Of a DNA stretch of 64,000 nucleotides, positions 11,917-22,560 are shown in pieces; within the stretch, counting starts at the first letter, position 1, and the number at the start of each line of letters is the position of its first letter. The notes below the pieces were generated by a model. It was given only the letters and a program-made list of their open reading frames with translations, ran no database searches and was not told the DNA's origin. The position numbers were made by a program, and so were the translations under genes. Source of the stretch: Przewalskia tangutica (Eukaryota; Streptophyta; Magnoliopsida; Solanales; Solanaceae); assembly GCA_029844215.1 (NCBI GenBank), contig CM056729.1:4836001-4900000 (forward strand), written 5' to 3'.

Positions 11917-12156
11917 TGTTAAGAAGTCCATGTAAGCTTCAGTCCGTGAGTCCCATTAATTGTATAATTAATTATGATATATTTTTATATTATATTTGTA
12001 TATTAATTGGTCTTGCAATTTTACCATAATTGTATTATTAGTCTCCTTATATAATAGAGATTTTGAAGTAGAATAGGAAAATAATCTTTGTATTGTAATT
12101 TGTATATATATGTCTTTATCAATAAAAATAATGAGTGTTTATTGTCTTCTTAATTC
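11917..12156 (+). repeat. 3' LTR of the Ale-type copia
   Basis: It begins TGTTAAGA right after a run of seven G (polypurine tract) and ends near ttaattca at 12156. The 240-bp length and AT-richness suit an Ale LTR. No second copy is in the window, so the outer boundary is estimated from the inverted end similarity. Confidence 0.7.
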
Positions 12157-12249
12157 ACATTGATGACATAAAGAAACCCAATGGTTAAAACAGTGATGAA
12201 ATCTTAACAGTGTACCTCTTTTCCAGTACAAAAATATACTTTCCCAACT

Positions 12250-12410
12250 TAAAAAATTACTAATGTTTCATGCTTGTACTTTTTGACCTTTTAGAACTTT
12301 AATGGTTTAGATTATCTTCCTTAATCAATTTACATAAAATATAAAGTATAGAAGATCAAAGGATATTCTTTATTGTATATTTAGGGGTTAAAGGCTAGAA
12401 GTACACGAGT
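12250..12410. repeat. Unclassified direct repeat, copy 1
   Basis: The block containing gtactttttgacctttt, aagtatagaagatcaa and ttattgtat matches 13935-14090 in the same orientation at roughly 80% by eye. A shorter relative is at 15055-15215. It flanks the Ale fragment pair. No coding potential and no recognised family. Confidence 0.7.
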
Positions 12411-13178
12411 ATTCCAAGGCCTTTGGTAAAGATGTCAGCAATTTGGTATTTGAAGGGCACATGTAAAACGCGTACTTGACCACAAGCTATCTTTTCGCGA
12501 ACAAAGTGAATATCCATCTCGATATGTTTAGTGCGCTGATGTTGGACCGAATTGCCTGAAAGATAGACTGCACTAACATTATCATAATAGATCAATGTAG
12601 CTTTTTTAATAGGAAATGTAATTATAATAGAAGATTACGCAGCCAACATGATTCAGATACCACATTAGCCACACCTCGATATTCAGCCTCTGCACTGGAT
12701 CGCGATAATGTAGTCTGGCGTTTCGCAGACCACAAAACCAAGTTATCCCCAAGAAACATACAATAACCAGATGTCGAGCGTTTGGTATCAGGACAAACAC
12801 CTCAATCAACATTTGTATATGACTCAAGAGTAGAGACGAAAAAAGTATATAAATGCAATCCATAATCAAGTGTGACCTAGATATACCGCATAATGCGTTT
12901 GAGCGCATGCATGTGCTCAATATGTGGGTCATGCATGAATAAATACATCTGCTTAATTGGATAAGTAATATCAGGTCTCGTGAAAGTAAGATATCAAAGC
13001 GCCCATGCAAGACTGCTATAGTGGGTGGTATCCTCGTATGGTGTGTCTGACGTAGTACTCAACTTCGGTTTGGTATCAATCGGAGTGGAGGTAGACTTAC
13101 AAAATGACATATCAGCTCTCTCAATAATCTCCGCAACATACTTTATTTGAGATAAAAATAGACCACCCGAATGACGCA
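12395..13178 (-). pseudogene. Ale copia RNase H fragment, left arm of an inverted pair
   Basis: On the minus strand from 13178 downward: HSGGLFLSQIKYVAEIIERAD, STPIDTKPKLS, a frameshift, CPDTKRSTSGYC-like text, RSSAEAEYRGVANVV, then YYDNVSAVYLSGNSVQHQRTKHIEMDIHFVREK at 12395-12595 ending in IADIFTKGL. This is the C-terminal half of copia pol. No LTR or integrase is attached. It meets a plus-strand copy of the same region at about 13170. Confidence 0.85.
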
Positions 13179-13865
13179 TGAGGATCTCGGGCCACTACAC
13201 TACTTTCTAGGAATAGCTGTGACACGTCATTCATGTGGTTTATTTTTATCCCAAAAGAAGTACGCAGCTGAGATTGTTGAACGTGCTGGCATGTCCTCCT
13301 GTAAATCATCAGCAACTCTGGTGGATACTAAACTCAAATTGAGCGCCTCATTCGGCAAGCCATTTGCATTCCGACACTTTACCGCAGCCTGGCAGGGGCC
13401 CTGCAGTAACTTACATTCACCAGGCCGGATATTTCTTATGATATGCAACAAGTGTGTCTATTCATGCATAATTCGATGGATGATCATATGCATGCTCGCA
13501 AACGCATTATGTGTTATATTTAGAGTACTCTAGAGTATGACTTGCATTTATATCCATCATCGACATCCACACTTGTCTCCTATACGGGTGCCGACTGGGG
13601 AGGATGTCCGGACACCAGACGCTCCACTTCTGGTTATGATATATTTATTTGGTGATAACTTGGTATCCTGGTCCTCAAAATAGCAAGCAGCGTTGTCCAG
13701 ATCCAGTGTCGGAGCAGAATACAGAGGTGTTGCCAATGTTGTGTCTGAATCTTGTTGGTTTCGAAATCTTCTCCTAGAACTCCACTTCCCGATTCTGAAG
13801 GCCATATTGGTGTACTGTGATAATGTTAGTGATAGCTACCTCTCTAGGAATCCGATAATAGACCT
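13171..13865 (+). pseudogene. Ale copia RT end/RNase H fragment, right arm of an inverted pair
   Basis: Starting at 13171 the plus strand reads EDLGPLHYFLGIAVTRHSCGLFLSQKKYAAEIVERAG in pieces, then after frameshifts VPTGEDV-type text over the ADWGGCPD site, LSRSSVGAEYRGVANVVSESCWFRNLLLELHF (13693-13800) and VYCDNVSDSYLSRNP. It breaks off near 13865. It is homologous and inverted relative to 12395-13178. Confidence 0.85.
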
Positions 13866-13929
13866 TAGTTTGTATACTATGATTAATTTAACTAAAACGG
13901 GTGTAAACACTCCGTGTGGATAAATATTT

Positions 13930-14235
13930 CTCTTTTTTAGTGTTCCATGATAGTACTTTTTGACCTTTAAGAACTTTACTGGTTTATATTATCTTTGCTT
14001 AATCAGTTTAAATGAAAGATAAAGTATAAAAGGTCAATGAATATTCGTTATTGTATAGTTAAGGAGTAGAAGGCGTGAAGTATGCTGTAGTATAGAGAAG
14101 ATAGATGAAAATTATTTCCCATTAGAGAAGTAGTTGAGTGAGTAGAGGGTCTAGATTAAGCGACATCGATGAGAAATCAAGATGATTGACACGTTTTCAA
14201 GAAGTTCAATTTTAATTCTACGCAATAAAATAATT
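13930..14235. repeat. Unclassified direct repeat, copy 2
   Basis: It shares its first 150 bp with 12250-12410 and its later part (gaaagataaagtataaaagg through aagatgattgac) with 15055-15215. No coding signal is seen. Confidence 0.7.
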
Positions 14236-14248
14236 AAAATATTGTATG

Positions 14249-14515
14249 TGTTAAGAGTTTTACATCGAAAATGAAATGGAAACATGAACTCCTTATATGA
14301 ATTTAGATAATCATCACCATACAAGTTAATTTTTGGGATTAAGTTAAAACCAAAATTCATTATTTACATGGTATCAAAGTCAGACTCATTCTAATTCTTT
14401 GTTCACCGATGTTGGAACCCCAAATTATATTGTCCACGCTCCAGTTAACGAAGTCTGAGCGTGCGGGAAGTGTTTAGAATCTCACATCGGAAATAAAATG
14501 GGACATGAACGATAT
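14249..14515 (+). mobile_element. TRIM (terminal-repeat retrotransposon in miniature)
   Basis: The first LTR (14249-14368, 120 bp) starts TGTTAAGAG and ends TATTTACA. It is followed at once by TGGTATCAAAGTCAGAC, an iMet primer-binding site with one change. About 100 bp later comes the purine-rich tract gcgtgcgggaag and a second LTR start at 14471 (tgtttagaatctcacatcgg), which matches the first LTR for about 45 bp and then degrades. The internal part is too short to code for anything, as expected for a TRIM. Confidence 0.8.
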
Positions 14516-14554
14516 AATCTTTTAAAATTAATTGATCAAATTGAACCATTGACA

Positions 14555-14640
14555 CCTGTAGGCTGTAGTCAAGAAGATAAAAATTAACTGTCATTTTATT
14601 TTATCATTTAAATATATGATTGAAATTTCAGTAAAGCTAA
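14555..14640. repeat. Short repeat shared with 30404-30470
   Basis: gtcaagaagataaaa followed by tgtcattttatttta is found here and just right of the Tork-like element (30410-30450) in the same orientation. Confidence 0.5.
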
Positions 14641-14679
14641 AAAAGGGCCAAACAAAAAGAAATCATATTCATGTCCAAA

Positions 14680-14870
14680 CTAGGGTCGTTAGCGGTTCGG
14701 ATACACCCGGTAATTATCCGAGAACCGGATCGGTAAATTCGGACCGATACTCGGACCGAAACCTTAACGGTCCGGATACGAGTACCAAAAAAATACCCGG
14801 ACCGATAAGGAGCCGGACCGATAACCCGGTAAAATACCCGGTAACACCCCCAACCCCCCCCCCCCCAATT
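14680..14870. mobile_element. hAT-like subterminal repeat remnant
   Basis: tagggtcgttagcggttcgg starts a run of short CCGGACCGATA, ACCCGGTAA and CGGTCCGGATA variants, ending in a run of C at 14858-14868. Such clusters resemble Ac/hAT subterminal transposase-binding repeats. No transposase, matching opposite end or 8-bp duplication was found, so the call is tentative. Confidence 0.4.
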
Positions 14871-15273
14871 GCGTATGATTATTTTTCTATTTTATGGTTC
14901 TTAAATATTTGTGTTATAATTATTTCATTAAGAATAGAATATATATTTTTTAAATAAAGTTATTTTTAAATATAAAAAAGTAGTATTATTACTTTTGGAA
15001 TAAACTAAAAAGCAAATATGTTAAATTGAGATTAAGAAAAAATTACTTAAGATTGAGCCTTAACTGAAAGATAAGTATAAAAGGTCAAACATTATTTGTT
15101 ATTGTAATTGTTAATGAGTAGAAGACAAGACGTATACATTCACCGATATCGAACAGAAACCAAGATGATTGATAAATCTTTTTAAACGTTCTATTTTAAT
15201 TATATATATATAATAATGAAAAAATTGATATGATATAATTTCTTTAAATAATAGGGTGAATTGAGCTATTAAC
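14870..15273. other. AT-rich spacer with third copy of the unclassified repeat
   Basis: 15055-15215 resembles 14030-14200 (aaagataagtataaaaggtc, aagatgattgata). The rest is AT-rich with a (TA)n run near 15203. No gene is visible. The last five bases (ttaac, 15269-15273) are the target duplication of the next element. Confidence 0.6.
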
Positions 15274-16204
15274 TGTTGGATATAAGTATAAAATTATAAA
15301 GAAATGAGAAATTGTAACAACAACAACAAGTAAATAATAAATCTGAAAATAAATAAAGAAAAAGGTCTTGCTGAGTCGATTGAAGTTTCAATCTATCCTT
15401 AAAATAATATTGTCTCTGTATATCCTTTCAACGGTTGTTTTAACAACTTATCTCCCAAGATAAAACATCAATCAAACAAATGAGCAAAGGAACTCAAGTA
15501 TTCGCTTGATAAGAATTTTTTTTGAGTGTATTGTGATTGCTAGAGAGGAAGACAATTTTTCAGAGAATTGTTTAACTGCCAATGTGTCTTTCAATTGTGC
15601 CAAAGGCATCAATTTATAGGTGGATGATTTGGTCTTCTCAATTCACCAAATGAATGACCATCAATGTCAAGTAATGACCATTGATATTGAGGTTAATTCA
15701 GATTAGTAATGGCTGAATTCAATGGCCAAATAATGGAGAGTAATTACTACAAAGTCAGCCCAAGAATCAGCTTTAATTCGCCCATAACGGTACTGAAAAC
15801 GTCGAGGCACCGCGGTGCCTAAATTCCAGTAAGTCACTGGAATCGAAAATTGGATTTGCAGCGCCGTCCCACGGTAGAGGCACCGCGGTCCTGTCCTTGT
15901 GGCACCGCGGTGCCTCTCATTTTCCGTGGAGATTTTTTTGTGATTCGTTTTCATCTTTTACACATTTCTTCCTTTCATTTACCAACGTGAAATCATACGT
16001 CATTTGGCCAATAACCGTCTATTTTCTTACGTCTCAAACAATTCGTATACGTACCAATATCTCTTCCGTTTAAGGAAATTATGATCCTTGGTACTTTATA
16101 TGCACGTGTGTGAAAACCATATTTTCGACGTGCGGGGCCCCTAATTGTTCGATTAATAATTAATAGGATTTACTTTATTTCACGTTTAATAAATATTTTC
16201 AACA
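15274..16204 (-). repeat. 3' LTR of Tork-like element
   Basis: TGTTGGATATAAG at 15274 to TTTTCAACA at 16204 on the plus strand. It carries three copies of a GC-rich palindromic box, ggcaccgcggtgcc, or variants of it (15808-15915). Directly outside the inner edge the minus strand reads aagaggggattg, a polypurine tract. Confidence 0.93.
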
Positions 16205-16859
16205 ATCCCCTCTTGGAAGAGATTTTGGTGCACGCGTATGGTGTCTTTCTAGCAATCACTCGGCGGAATGATGTTGCATCTGGAGAGGTAGCCGAAGCTT
16301 TGAACCTTCCATAGTAGAATACCATCGAACATATTTACTGCGCGGTGAACGTGATGTCTTGAACCGTTAGTGTTTAGTATATGTCAAGACAATGATACCA
16401 ACACAACACATTTCCTACTCAATCTTTCTAGTGTTTTTGTCCATCGTGGGCCGTGGACACCCTTGGTTTCTTAAGTGCGTTCATTTGAGGCGGCCTATTC
16501 TCGTACTTAAATAGGTGGTCTCCTACAAGGTATCCTGCAATACCCAACTATACAAGCTTTCGGAACCATTAAAAATTTCCTCAACATAACCTCTACTTTG
16601 GAGGATCATTAAAGGTTTTGGAAACTTATCATTTTATCCCTCTTGCAGGTAGCACTTTATGTCAATCACGGTAATGGCCTTAGATTATGTTTCTTAAGAA
16701 GAAATCATTATCCGAAGTGCTCTTGCTTCCACCGAAGCACTCATCTTAACCTTTACAGTTTTGTTTTCTCATTGAACCTTATCCCTGGGATCTCTAGTCC
16801 GTAAGGTTGGGTGTCCACTACATTGATTCTTATTGATTGTGTTTTAAGCTCATTCCCCT

Positions 16860-17300
16860 AGACATGCAGTTCATATGATCTCTGGGTATTCCCTTCGTCA
16901 AGGGATCTGCTATGTTTTCCTTAGATTTTACGTAATTAATGGAAATGACACCCGAGGTGATCAGTTACCTAACAGACTCATGTCTCCGTCGGATATGGCG
17001 AGACTTGCCGTTGTATATCGAACTTCGTGCTCTTCCTAGAGCTGACTGACTGTCGCAGTGGATCATTACAGAAGATAGGGGTTTATCCAACATGGAACAT
17101 CCTCTAGAAAACCATGAAGCCACTCAGCTTATTCTCCCGCTTTGTCTAAAACGATAAATTTCGACTCCATCGTGGATTGGGCAATAAGTGTTTGCCTAGA
17201 GGATTTTCAAGACACAACTCCACCACCGATTGTAAATATATATCCGCTGGTGGACTTGATGTCATCGCTACCAGATATCCAATTTGTACTGATGTACCCC
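16860..17300 (-). pseudogene. Copia RNase H remnant
   Basis: The minus strand near 16880-16960 reads INYVKSKENIADPLTKGIPRDHM, the C-terminal signature of copia RNase H. Further upstream (17030-17260) text resembling the conserved KSTSGYIF and ALDKAGEEAEWL segments can be followed across several frames. No continuous frame remains. The sequence from 16205 to 16860 is the untranslated stretch between pol and the 3' LTR. Confidence 0.7.
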
Positions 17301-17512
17301 TCTAGTACATTTAGACATCTCATATTGTGCATCCCGAACTTTAGCGTGAGTTTCAGAAATCAAAGTTTTCCAGTGATCAACAAGTCATTTTGATAGAGGC
17401 AAATCATGACGAGATTCCTTTCATGTAAACACACTTGTTACACCCGTTAATGGCGAAATTTTCTAATAGTATGGTACTATTTAATTTCTAGTGCCATTGT
17501 TTAGGGCTTGTT

Positions 17513-17750
17513 TCAGTTCGTACCACGTTTTGACAAGCCGACAACTTTTGTCTCTTGTTTTGGAACCACATACCCCTTGGGTTGGTCTATGTATATTTCT
17601 ACTTCCAAATCATCATTTAGGAAGACTATCTTGTCATTCATTTGATGTATTTTAAGATCCCGCAAGACGGCGATAGTTATGAACATACGTATGGATGTCT
17701 TAGATTTATACTTGTCTATAGACCCATTGGCATTGTTGGTTCTCAACCTT
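17513..17750 (-). pseudogene. Copia reverse transcriptase fragment
   Basis: The minus strand reads IAVLRDLKIHQMNDKIVFLNDDLEVEIYIDQPKGYVVP, which is the RT segment around the first catalytic Asp. The preceding RT N-terminus is missing: integrase text runs straight into it. The YVDD-type box should lie in the decayed stretch 17300-17510 and was not seen. Confidence 0.75.
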
Positions 17751-18100
17751 TGGTTTGTGGTTCTTAGATGCTTTAGAAGCTTCGTCTTTACTTTTAAGTA
17801 AGTAAAGGTAGCACAACCTTGTGTCATCATCTAAGCAAGTCACAAAGTACTTGTTCCCCCCTCTAACTTGAGTGAACTTCAAGACATATATGTTGATATA
17901 TGTGTGAGTCCTAGAGGAGCGGTTTCCCTTTCGACGGATCTAAGGGGAGCTTTTTGGAGATTCTTTGCCTCTATGCCTACCTCACACTTACGTTGAGGGT
18001 TTATGTTGATAGACGACAATGATTCCAACTTTACCAATTTCAGTATAAATTGATAGTTAACACATCTAATCTAATCTATGGTGCAATAAATTAGAAGATT
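17750..18100 (-). pseudogene. Copia integrase N-terminal core fragment
   Basis: After a pre-integrase region, the minus strand reads GGNKYFVTCLDDDTRLCYLYLLKSKDEASKASKNH across two frames, corresponding to the first part of the integrase core. It then jumps to the RT fragment, so the rest of integrase and the RT N-terminus (several hundred codons) are deleted. Confidence 0.7.
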
Positions 18101-18125
18101 CAAACATGTAAGGAAGACTCAGTTT

Positions 18126-18380
18126 TTATTGATAATTAAAAGAAAGGTATTGCAAGTGCATTATTTGCCTAAGGAGGTCTTCACAGGCGAAGCCTCTCTT
18201 CTGAGTAGAAGGCATTACAGGTTTAGCATTAACTTTAAAGAGGCCTTCACAGACGAAGCCCCTACCTACAAAAGTTCCATTTTTCGTGATTACAAACTTG
18301 TTAGCCTTGAATACTAGCCTAAAACCAGCATTGACCAACACTAGTCCGGAGATTAAATTTTCTTCGAATTTCTGGGACAT
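18126..18380 (-). pseudogene. Copia protease-end/GAG-pre-integrase region
   Basis: The minus strand reads ENLISGLVLVNAGFRLVFKANKFVITKNGTFVGRGF, matching the conserved stretch ahead of the pre-integrase zinc site. An 18-residue segment (KRGFACEDLL and similar) is repeated, suggesting a short internal duplication (GRGFVCEGL / KRGFACEDL). Confidence 0.65.
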
Positions 18381-18577
18381 GCATCACTTCCTTTAGAGTC
18401 AGTTCCTTTCAGGATGTCATTTTGAGGACTACATTTCCTACCCCCAGTACCTCGGAAGAAGAATTGTTGCCCATGAACAACTTCTTATCTGTGACTGATG
18501 TATATGTGGAGTAGGCATCTTTGTTGGAACAGATGTGGCGGGTAGCACCCGTGTCTAGCAACCATTGCGTTGAATTA

Positions 18578-19722
18578 TCAACGAGGTTGACCTTCTAGCG
18601 CAACGGCTGAGAATTCTTCAATCATATCGTCTAAGAGTGTGTCTTCGATGACGTTTACCTTATCCTTTCCTTTGGTATTATCATACTTTTTCTTGCGGCA
18701 GTCTTTGGCCATATGACCAACTTTACCACAATAGTTGCATGTTCCCTTAAACTTTTCAGTTGTGTGGGACTGGCCATCCTTCTGAAAATTTCTCTTTTTG
18801 CTTGGATTCCCTTTAACTTCTGTCAGATTTGCCTTAGCCCCGGCGAGTTGTTTCCCCTTTGACATGTCCTTTTTATTGTCTTCCTGAATTTGGAGTTTGA
18901 CAATAAGTTTGTCTAGTGTCATCTCCTTCGTCTTGAGTTTCAAGTAATTCATAAACTCAGTCTACGAGGGAGGTAGCTTATCGATTAATGCCCCAACCAA
19001 GAATTGCTCGTTGGGCTTCAATCCTTCCAAGTCTAGATGATGTATTATCATTTGAAATTTCTGGACTTGGGATGACACACTTTTGTTGTCCACCATTTGA
19101 AATTTCAGAAATTTCCCAATGACAAACTTTTTAGCATCCGCATCTTGAGTGTTGTATTTCTTTTGCAATTTGTCACACAATTCTTTGGTTGTCCCGACGA
19201 TGCAATATACCGTGTACAAAGGATCAGACAAGCTATTCAGAATATAGTTCCTGCACATGAAGTCACTATGATTCCATGCATCTTGAACCATTTTCATGTC
19301 ATTAATGACATGGATACCTTGGCCCCCTCCCGCCATTTCATTTGGCTGAGGGTACGTGTCTTCCCAACTTGTGGAGGGTCTTCGGTTAGAAAACGTGACA
19401 TTCCCATAACCGTCAAGAATAACAACATATTTTGTTGCCATATTTTGAAGTGTGCACCCATGAACTTCTCAGGAAGTTCATGGTGAAAGCCAGTCGAAGT
19501 TGAAGCAGTAGTGCTTCCTTGAGCAGGAGAAAATACGTTTGGAACGCCTTGAGCAGTAGTGTTAGCACTTGTGGTGCCAAAACTAGTGGTGTTAGAGGCA
19601 ATGGTATTACCTTGAGTAGTAGGATTGACACTAGTAGTGTCAAAAACAGTGGAGTTGAAGGCATTGGAATTGCCTTGAGTGGTGTTCGAATTTCCAGCGT
19701 CGATTTGATCTTCAGCAGACAT
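18578..19722 (-). pseudogene. Copia gag (UBN2 type) with zinc knuckle
   Basis: The minus-strand start at 19722 reads MSAEDQIDAG and a Ser/Thr/Asn-rich leader with about three imperfect NTT-QG repeats, then LPEKFMGAHFKIWQQNMLLFL, the start of the UBN2 gag domain. A frameshift near 19400 leads into DAWNHSDFMCRNYILNSLSDPLY and KFQMIIHHLDLEGLKPNEQF. One in-frame stop (about 18962) precedes the tail with CNYCGKVGHMAKDC, a CX2CX4HX4C zinc knuckle at about 18690-18740. Only one frameshift and one stop separate it from an intact gag, so gag is better kept than pol. It lies 36 bp downstream of the 5' LTR. Confidence 0.85.
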
Positions 19723-19758
19723 TGTTGTTGTTGAAAGCAGCGAATATTATCTTAAGCT

Positions 19759-20295
19759 TGTTGGATATAAGTATAAAATTACAAAAAAATGGGAAATTGT
19801 AACAACAACAAGAAGTAAATAATAAATCTGGAAATAAAAAAAGAAAAATGTCTTGCTGAGTCGATTGAAGTTTCAATATATCATTAAGATAATATTGCCC
19901 CTGTATATTCTTTCAACGGTTGTTTTAGCAACTTATCTCCCAATATAAAACAGTAATCAAACAAATGAGCAAAGGAACTCAAGTGTTCGCTTGATAAGAA
20001 AGATATTTGAGTGTATTGTGATTGCTAGAGAGGAAGACAAATTTTCAGAGAATTGTTTGTGTCAATGTATCTTTCAATTGTGCCAAAGACATCAATTTAT
20101 AGGTGGATGATTTGGTCTTCTCAATTCACCAAATGAATGGCCATCAATGTCAAGTAATGACCATTGATATTGAGGTTAATTCAGCCTAGTAATGACTGAA
20201 TTCAATGGCCAAATAATGGAGAGTAATTGCTCCAAAATTAGCCCAAGAATCAGCTTTAATTCTCCCATAACGGTACCGAAAAACGCCGAGGCACC
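19759..20295 (-). repeat. 5' LTR of Tork-like element, part 1
   Basis: TGTTGGATATAAG at 19759 matches the left LTR until gaggcacc at 20295. There the nested LARD begins. The last five bases, gcacc, are its target duplication. Confidence 0.93.
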
Positions 20296-20789
20296 TGTTG
20301 ACAGTCAATTTTGACCGGTTTTTTGTATATTTGTTGCAATTCTAAGTATTTTAGCACATCGCATTTTAATCAGCATTTTTTGCATTTTTTATCTTTTTAT
20401 GTTAAATTAAGCATTATGTTTTGTTAATATTATGTTTTTATTATTGCTACACCGTCGTTTATTTTAATAATATTTGCATCTTTTGAATAATTAATTGGCA
20501 TCTCGTTTTTACTTTTAATCAGGCATTAAACATGTCTTTAGAATTGCATTTTAGTATTATTGCGTCGGCATTTGAATTTTAATAATCTTGCATCTTTTTT
20601 AAATAATTTTCTTTTAAATAATTAACCAGCCTTGCATTTTTGTCAAACCAGTCCAGTCCAAGACATAATTTGAATCAGTCCAAGCCAACACTATTTTTAA
20701 TATCACCCAAACACCCTCTTTTATTTCCCCCCCCTAAAATCAAATACCACTTTTCATTTTCCCCCTCAATACCTAACCCTAATCCTACC

Positions 20790-20800
20790 CTATAAAACAA
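20790..20800 (+). promoter_or_regulatory. TATA-like box in LARD LTR
   Basis: tccctataaaac-type sequence (ccctataaaac) precedes a pyrimidine-rich stretch and is present in both LTRs (about 20790 and 28263). Position and context fit an LTR promoter. Confidence 0.5.
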
Positions 20801-20892
20801 AACTTCCCCCCTTTCTATTAACCCCCTCAGCCGCACACATCATCAGCCCACTTTCCCACTCTCCCTCATCCCTTCCCCGTCGTCGCCGCCGC

Positions 20893-21480
20893 CGCTCTTC
20901 GCCGGAGTTGAACTCCGGCGACCTTCCCACAACACCAAAGAACCTCGCCTCTCTCTCGCCGCTCCCGTCGACCACCCTTTCCCTCCACTCATCTCTCACC
21001 CCATCGCCTGCCGCCGCCGCGCCTCACCGGCGAACTACTTCGCCAGCCCACACCTCAACACCATCATCGCACAAACCGGCCGACCACCTCTCTCTCTCCC
21101 GATCCTCACCTTACCGTCACAACCAGTCGTGAACCCCACCAGCATTCCCGTCGACCTCACACTCCACCACGTCATTCCCGTCGACCAACACCCAACACTG
21201 CAACTCGCCGGCGAACCTTCACCGCCACCCACTGTTCTCGTCGACCCCGCCGCTGCCCGCTGCCTTTTGTGTTGTTGAAATCACTGTTTGTGTCTCTTCG
21301 TCGCTATTATATAATTGATTATTTGGACTGATTTATTATTTTGAATCTCGCCGGAGTTTGTTAAACTCCGGCGACCTATGTTGTATACTGTTTGTTGGAC
21401 TGATTGCGTACTGTTATCTGTTGTTGGCGGATTGGTTTGATTTCTTGTTTGGTATTACGCCGGAGTTTCACTCCGGCGAA
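20893..21480. repeat. Three GC hairpin palindromes in LARD LTR
   Basis: tcgccggagtt-g-aactccggcga (about 20897-20919), tcgccggagttt-gtt-aaactccggcga (about 21349-21375) and cgccggagt-ttc-actccggcg (about 21459). Each can fold into a perfect stem of 9-12 bp. The right LTR has the first intact and the others altered. Confidence 0.8.
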
Positions 21481-22560
21481 GCTTTGAAATTTCCGGCGAT
21501 GTTGGTCACTGTTCTGATTTTGGGCTCTGTTCGTCTCTGTTTGCGGCATTTTGTTGGACTGATTTTCGATAATTTTCGCTACTATTTTGGCCATATTATG
21601 GGACTGGTTTTGGCCATATTGCTGGACTGATTTTAGGCTATTTTTGCTATATTTTTGCTGGTTTACTGATTTTGAACATGATACTACACTTTGGTATTAA
21701 GCTGATTTTGAATAGGATACTACACTTTGGCCGATGAAAAAGTTATCCGTCGATTTTTGAGGCCTCCACAGTTGCAAAGACGGAAAATAAAATAAATGAA
21801 GCTTTCTGGGCAAGGATGATTTCTTCCACTTACACCGGATAACCAACATGCGCTGGCAGGGCAAATTCTCGCAGCCACACTTGTTTAGGCTGTCCCACTT
21901 TATATATTTTTCATATCTGAGCCCTCCGTGTTTAAAACTATTATTGTTTTGACGCGGATCTGAAAGTTTTATTTATTTTATAGCAATATTGGCCGATGAA
22001 GGAATCTCCGTCTGATTTCCAAGGCCTCCTCTGTGTAAAAGACGGATTTATTTATTTTTTTTGCTTTACTTATTAAATTCCTGTCATTACTTTAAAATTA
22101 TTTATTCTGATACTAACACTTTTACTAAGTGTTTATGCAGGTAGCCGGAGATCATCTTGTGCAGAAAGCCTAAAAAGGGTTAAAAGATGTCCCGGAATGT
22201 TATTTTATATCGCATTTAATTTAGTTTTATTATTGTGTAGTGCACTTTATTTTAATTATAAATGCTTAGAATAGGTAGAATAAAAAGAGCAATAAATAAT
22301 TAACCTAGGTTTGAACGAACAACAAGTTAAGCGGATCTTAAAGGATGTCTAACCCTTCCTTTAGGATAATAAAGAACCCTGATCCAGAATCTCACTAATT
22401 TCGCAGACCATTAAATGGAAGTCAATTGCAGTATTTTTATTGCAATAAACTAAGTGTCCTAATTCACTATAATAATTAGGTGGCGACTCCTTAAAATACA
22501 TTTAGGAATCAACCATAGCAGTAATCTCGTTTCGACTCCGGTTAAAATGGGGTGTTCTGA

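Larger units (their letters stand above)
9232..12156 (+). mobile_element. Ale-type Ty1/copia element, 5' part displaced by the Tekay insertion
   Basis: Starting directly at the Tekay boundary the plus strand encodes a copia pol: GAG-pre-integrase, integrase, RT, RNase H, then a polypurine tract (gcggggggg-like, 11909-11916) and an LTR starting TGTTAAGA at 11917. The order integrase before RT defines Ty1/copia. The RNase H text YTDADWGGCPDTRRSTSGYC is typical of the Ale/Retrofit lineage. The gag and 5' LTR should lie left of the window, beyond the Tekay element. Several stops and frameshifts make it inactive. Confidence 0.85.
20296..22560 (+). repeat. 5' LTR of LARD
   Basis: Starts TGTTGACAGTC and runs to ggggtgttctga. 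It is 2265 bp and matches 27770-30003. It has an AT-rich start, a pyrimidine-rich stretch with ccctataaaac (TATA-like, about 20790), and a GC-rich part with three hairpin palindromes (20893-20920, 21348-21375, 21458-21480). The exact 3' edge is uncertain by a few bases because the two LTRs differ there. Open frames of 60-90 codons inside are not supported as genes. Confidence 0.9.
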
